Shown: positions 61,001 through 64,000 of the stretch, one piece after another
Numbering within the stretch: position 1 is the first letter of the stretch
How the letters are laid out: every line of letters begins with the position of its first letter
NCBI GenBank assembly: GCA_001792895.1
Contig: MARA01000009.1
Coordinates: forward strand, 992,001-1,056,000
Reading direction: 5' to 3'
Length of the DNA: 64,000 bases
DNA from: Lentinus brumalis
Lineage: Eukaryota > Basidiomycota > Agaricomycetes > Polyporales > Polyporaceae
Notes under the pieces: generated by a model
What the model saw: the letters and a program-made list of their open reading frames with translations, nothing else
Told to the model about the DNA's origin: nothing
The model's database searches: none
Made by a program: the position numbers and the translations under genes

Positions 61001-62056
61001 AGACATCGAAGACCTTCTCCCCGAGGACGACATGCAAGCCTTCGAGGATGAAGACGAGTCCAGCGCGGTTGAAGAAGTCCTAGCGCTCCCTTCCGACTTC
61101 AGCTCCGAGGAACGCGCCGAGCAAAATCTGAACGTCCTGGCAGACTACGAGCTCGAGCTCAGGATCGGGACCGCTTTCGATCAGCTGGAGACCGTCCGCC
61201 AGGCTGTGCAACACCGTGCACAGTACATCGATGACAAGAAGAAGCACGCTCGGGGTCACGCCGCAAACGCTGAGGCCGAGAAGGACATTCAGAATGCGAC
61301 GCATCTGGTCCAGCTTCTCGCCAAGCGGTATAACAAAAACTACTCACGTATCTGTTCCCTTCGGCCCAAGGATTACGATGCTACCAGTGACAGCAGCGCC
61401 GCCGCACGGCTGAAGCAGATCAACCTCGTGACTGACCTGACTATCGCGAACTTGGCCGCCATCCGCACCTTGGGTGACAGCAAGGTCACAGGCTCCTGGA
61501 TCTGGAACGTCAGAGAAGTCACCGAAGCGAACGAGCACAAGCGTACGAACAAGGCCTGGTCTACTCGTAAGTTTGTGCGCGACGTCTGGGACTCTTGGCT
61601 CATTCTTACCAGATGATTTCGTGCAATGGGCACGCGCGCTGATGCAGAAGCGTCGCGATGACGAGGCGGTCTCGTTACGGTGCGAAGAGTTCCGCCGTGG
61701 ACGCGAGGCCTGTCGGACGTTCGAGGGCGCGTGGTCGAAGCCGGCCGAGACCGTCGGTCAGTGTCGAGGCATGCGTGCCTACGCGTACAAGCAAGTCGAC
61801 ATGTACAAGGAGAAGCGCGCCGAGTTCGAGGCCGAGTACGACGGAGCACGTAGGAAGGACGTCGATAGCGAGCAGCTCGACCATATGCGAGTAAGTGGCT
61901 ACCGACGTCGGGAGGATCGGTCACTGACCTCCACTGCAGTCCATCCGTCCTTACCTCAAGTTGTTATGCCCCGACCCGGCCGCCTTCGAGCCCATGATGA
62001 AGCAGCTTCGTGTAGGTGATCCATCGAATCACCGTCTCGGGCAGACTTGCGAGTAG
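58047..62056 (+). pseudogene. KDZ-superfamily transposase (N-terminal half frameshifted, catalytic half open)
   Basis: About eleven exons. The N-terminal half needs roughly nine frame changes but is readable: MSHQKPRRGLAKISRL, the Cys-rich CxC2-like part (CGTPGCSNAATTRCLEC, CREC, HRNLPLHWIDVWNGRYFQR), FVIVHENGVH, LVRAGFFP, RYRQFMAAARVFRYL. The C-terminal half is open and correctly phased over 59769-59914, 59968-60362, 60414-60626, 60674-60815, 60863-61566, 61613-61890 and 61940-62056 (introns 46-54 nt). Motifs of the RNase H-like core are LESYDGNYG (usual DANF position), MTYDVICRW (usual YDIACQW) and YGEGVETPWHELN (usual GEavERxWaxxN). A Lys/Ser-rich spacer lies at 59500-59710. KDZ transposases act in the nucleus to cut and paste their element. 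The start chosen fits the basic N-terminus usual for the family. Confidence 0.85.
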
Positions 62057-62499
62057 TGTACATACCTTGTTCATCGATGCGTATTCTGACTGGTATATTT
62101 GTACAACGGATGGAGGATAATCACCATGCGATCGGAAGGATTGCTTGACGATGACCACTCTGCAGGAGGTGAACTTTTGTGACGTATCGAGCGGGGTATA
62201 CATAGGTGAGTGTTCATACACATCGTTACAAGCAACTATGCTGATCACGGTTCTACCTCCATCTTTGTAGGGTTGTTTCCGTCAGCGCGCGAGCACCAGG
62301 TTCGCCTGCTATAGATTAACACTTAGCTTTGTGCGGACGCACCATATCGGACGAGGGCGGCGGGCGGCGGGCGGCCCGTAGCAGGCGCGCGCCTGTTACT
62401 AGGACGTCGACAGCGCAATCTTGCTTCCCGACCGCTAGCACCACACTTCATTGCTCTGTATCGCGACTTGCTTCGTTGCTACTACTCTATACTCTGACG
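62057..62499. other. Stretch after the KDZ transposase, no supported gene
   Basis: A G-rich run at about 62351-62376 (repeated GGCGG) could form a G-quadruplex. No terminal inverted repeat could be matched to the other side of the element. No gene is seen. Confidence 0.4.
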
Positions 62500-62951
62500 A
62501 TGTCGCCCCTGACGCAGACTCATACTCCAGAAGGGGTCCAGAAGCCCGATGAGGGGAATTGTACTCCGGGGAGCAACCGCGAACAAGGTAGCCCCACAGC
62601 GGGCTCGAGCTCGAAGGGTACGGATGGAACGCAGGGGGCGGCCGCGGGCGATAGCTCTGGGGATGACACGTACGCCGGTAAGCATTTACGTGGCCTCGGT
62701 CTACGTGGTCTCATGCAGCATCGTCGGCAGCGGTACGCTTCTGGCTGGGCGAAGTGCACGCTCGCTGCCTTGCATGGAACGCGACGCAGGGCAATGGTAC
62801 GTCGTTTGCTCGTTTCACCGCTCGTGTACATATCCCTCAACTTCCGGACAGCTCAAAATGGCGGTGGCGTGGACAAGATCGTAGACTGATCAAGTGCCCA
62901 TCCAACGGGACCATGGTAAGCCATTCCGGTATTCAGGCTACAGTATTCTAA
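62500..62951 (+). CDS. Small two-exon protein, unknown function
   Basis: The exons 62500-62677 and 62719-62951 join in phase 1 over a 41-nt GT-AG intron to give 136 residues. The first 59 residues are low-complexity (Gly/Ser/Thr/Asp). The second exon is of ordinary globular composition: VRFWLGEVHARCLAWNATQG, then SFARFTARVHIP, SSKWRWRGQDRRLIKCPSNG. Trp, Arg and Cys content and matching splice phase favour a real gene. No family is recognised, and the exact 3' end is uncertain because a further donor follows GGGACCATG at 62915. Confidence 0.42.
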
Positions 62952-63264
62952 CCATGATGCTGGTCCAGTGTAGTTGATGGTTGCGGTCTTCGTGTGTGTG
63001 ACAGCGACAGGAAAAGGCGGATGTTTCTTGTGGTTCAATCGATGAATCGTACGTTTCATGGCTTCGGCCGGTCTCCGGTTCAAGCCTCTTATTGCTGCAT
63101 ATTTGCTGGTTGCCGCCGAAGTACCCATGGCCATCCGGCTTCACCCCGGCTCCAAATAGCGGTGGAATCATATTCCACTTGTCACTGTGCTTCAAGACTG
63201 CGTGATCGGAAGACTGTCAGTATTCTGGGCAAGTGCTGATGTCGGCGGGTAAGCTCGGCGAGGC

Positions 63265-63734
63265 ATGAACCATTCAGACTACGAACTAGTCTCATCAGAG
63301 AGTCTGTACGCCCGGGGTTTCACCCGAGGGACTCTCTCCTTCCGTGCCGAACACGCACCGATGCCGCATGCCTCCGTGTCGTCGCAGGACTCTCCGCTTG
63401 GGCATACGGTCATATTTACTGCCCCCACCTACCAATCTCGCTTAATCCTCATGCCGGATCACCCGCTACCGACAGAAGGTTCGTCTAGGCTACCTGACAT
63501 GGAGACATCCGTGAGTCTGCCTTCCTGTTATCAAATGAGCTCGCACTGACCTGGGTACCGCCGACTTGCCCGGGACAGGGATCCGTGTCCCGTCCAGGAT
63601 GGCTGTTAGGGCTTTCCCGGTATCCTGCTGCCTCCTCGCTGGTGCGGTACCGTCCGCGCCTCGTTTCACTCTCGCGCACGCTGATCATCGATCCCGCATT
63701 GCTATCGACAACCTTCCCCAAACGCCCTCGCTGA
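63265..63734 (+). CDS. Possible two-exon small protein, unknown function
   Basis: The exons 63265-63510 and 63579-63734 join in phase 0 over a 68-nt intron, giving 133 residues. The N-terminus reads MNHSDYELVSSESLYARGF and the middle VIFTAPTYQSRLILMPDHPL. The second exon is basic with hydrophobic stretches. No domain is recognised. The DNA for residues 11-26 contains an imperfect inverted repeat (AGAGAGTC ... GACTCTCT), which could also be structural. An alternative frame starting at 63599 stays open to the window end, so the gene may be spliced differently. Confidence 0.3.
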
Positions 63735-64000
63735 GCTGCTTTGGGTGTGTCGTGGATGCCCCCACCCCGACTGGATGGCTTCGGCAACCAGACCCTCCCG
63801 ATCACCAGTTGACGACGATCTGTGTACGCCGCAGGCGCGGACCTACGTCCCCCAAGGGGATCGCACCTCATGTTCCGGTCTTGACGCGACACACCAAAGT
63901 CGACTCATGCTGTACATCCTCAAGAACCGCACAATCACCTCTCTTGGGCGTAGACGTCGAGGGTCGCGCGATGACGACCTCGAGAGATCACTCTTCACGA
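63735..64000. other. Window edge, undecided
   Basis: On the plus strand a frame beginning ATGGCTGTTAGG at 63599 stays open to the last base. It is Pro/Arg/Cys-rich and shows no motif. It may be part of a gene continuing beyond the window or chance. Confidence 0.25.

Larger units (their letters stand above)
46307..62056. mobile_element. Large KDZ-superfamily (Kyakuja-Dileera-Zisupton) DNA transposon with cargo, partly decayed
   Basis: The unit is defined by the KDZ transposase at the right and by divergently arranged accessory genes: five leftward genes (46307-54755) and two rightward genes (55670-62056) around a gene-free centre at 54.8-55.7 kb. KDZ elements are known from fungi as large transposons with associated genes. 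Exact ends are not found: no convincing long terminal inverted repeat could be matched between 45.9-46.3 kb and 62.1-62.4 kb. The extent given is therefore gene-to-gene, and membership of the leftward genes is inferred from position. Confidence 0.6.

Noticed and set aside
46307..62056. TET/JBP dioxygenase as KDZ cargo
   Set aside because: TET/JBP genes are known neighbours of some fungal KDZ elements, but no HxD...H 2-oxoglutarate/iron motif was recognisable in any of the genes here.
1..64000. LTR retrotransposon or reverse transcriptase remnants
   Set aside because: No YxDD, integrase or gag zinc-knuckle motif and no paired long terminal repeats were recognised; the long repeats found are segmental copies lacking such genes.

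Overview
The window looks like nuclear DNA of an agaricomycete fungus, most likely a wood-decay polypore. Genes are cut by many short GT-AG introns (mostly 46-65 nt), the DNA is GC-rich, and the recognisable families (DUF6535 membrane proteins, KDZ transposase, F-box-like, WD40, IFI6/27-like) are typical of Agaricomycetes. The order is my inference from family content; no search was run. Roughly half of the window is duplicated, decayed or gene-free DNA.

Positions 1-41 kb form a tandemly expanded DUF6535 cluster. Three paralogues lie in the same orientation at 257-3366 (copy A), 13733-16707 (copy B) and 33270-36298 (copy C). Only copy B is open end to end. Copy A carries a one-base deletion and copy C two frame-breaking deletions, all in the C-terminal half. 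The DNA between them is built of duplicated blocks: 16.55-20.94 kb matches 36.15-40.41 kb, 6.04-8.68 kb matches 23.41-26.25 kb, and 5.2-6.7 kb matches 28.6-30.7 kb with an internal 505-bp tandem duplication. A small IFI6/27-like gene sits at 21.2-21.7 kb and arrays of a GACGCGAC-type motif at 27.4-28.5 kb.

Positions 41-46 kb are transitional. They hold a 277-bp inverted-repeat element with TA flanks (a MITE), and an F-box-like gene whose splice phases run in frame into two WD40 blades before the frame ends at an AT-rich island.

Positions 46.3-62.1 kb look like one large KDZ-superfamily DNA transposon in divergent layout. Five genes run leftward: an SD-repeat protein plus four tandem relatives that share intron positions and a possible GRF-like zinc-knuckle. 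A cargo gene and the multi-exon KDZ transposase run rightward. The transposase is badly frameshifted in its N-terminal half and fully open over its catalytic C-terminal half. Three of the four tandem genes have a palindromic element upstream whose arms vary in a compensating way. Two small unrecognised spliced genes follow at 62.5-63.7 kb. The strongest candidate for something undescribed is the four-gene zinc-knuckle family with its palindromic upstream element inside the KDZ transposon.
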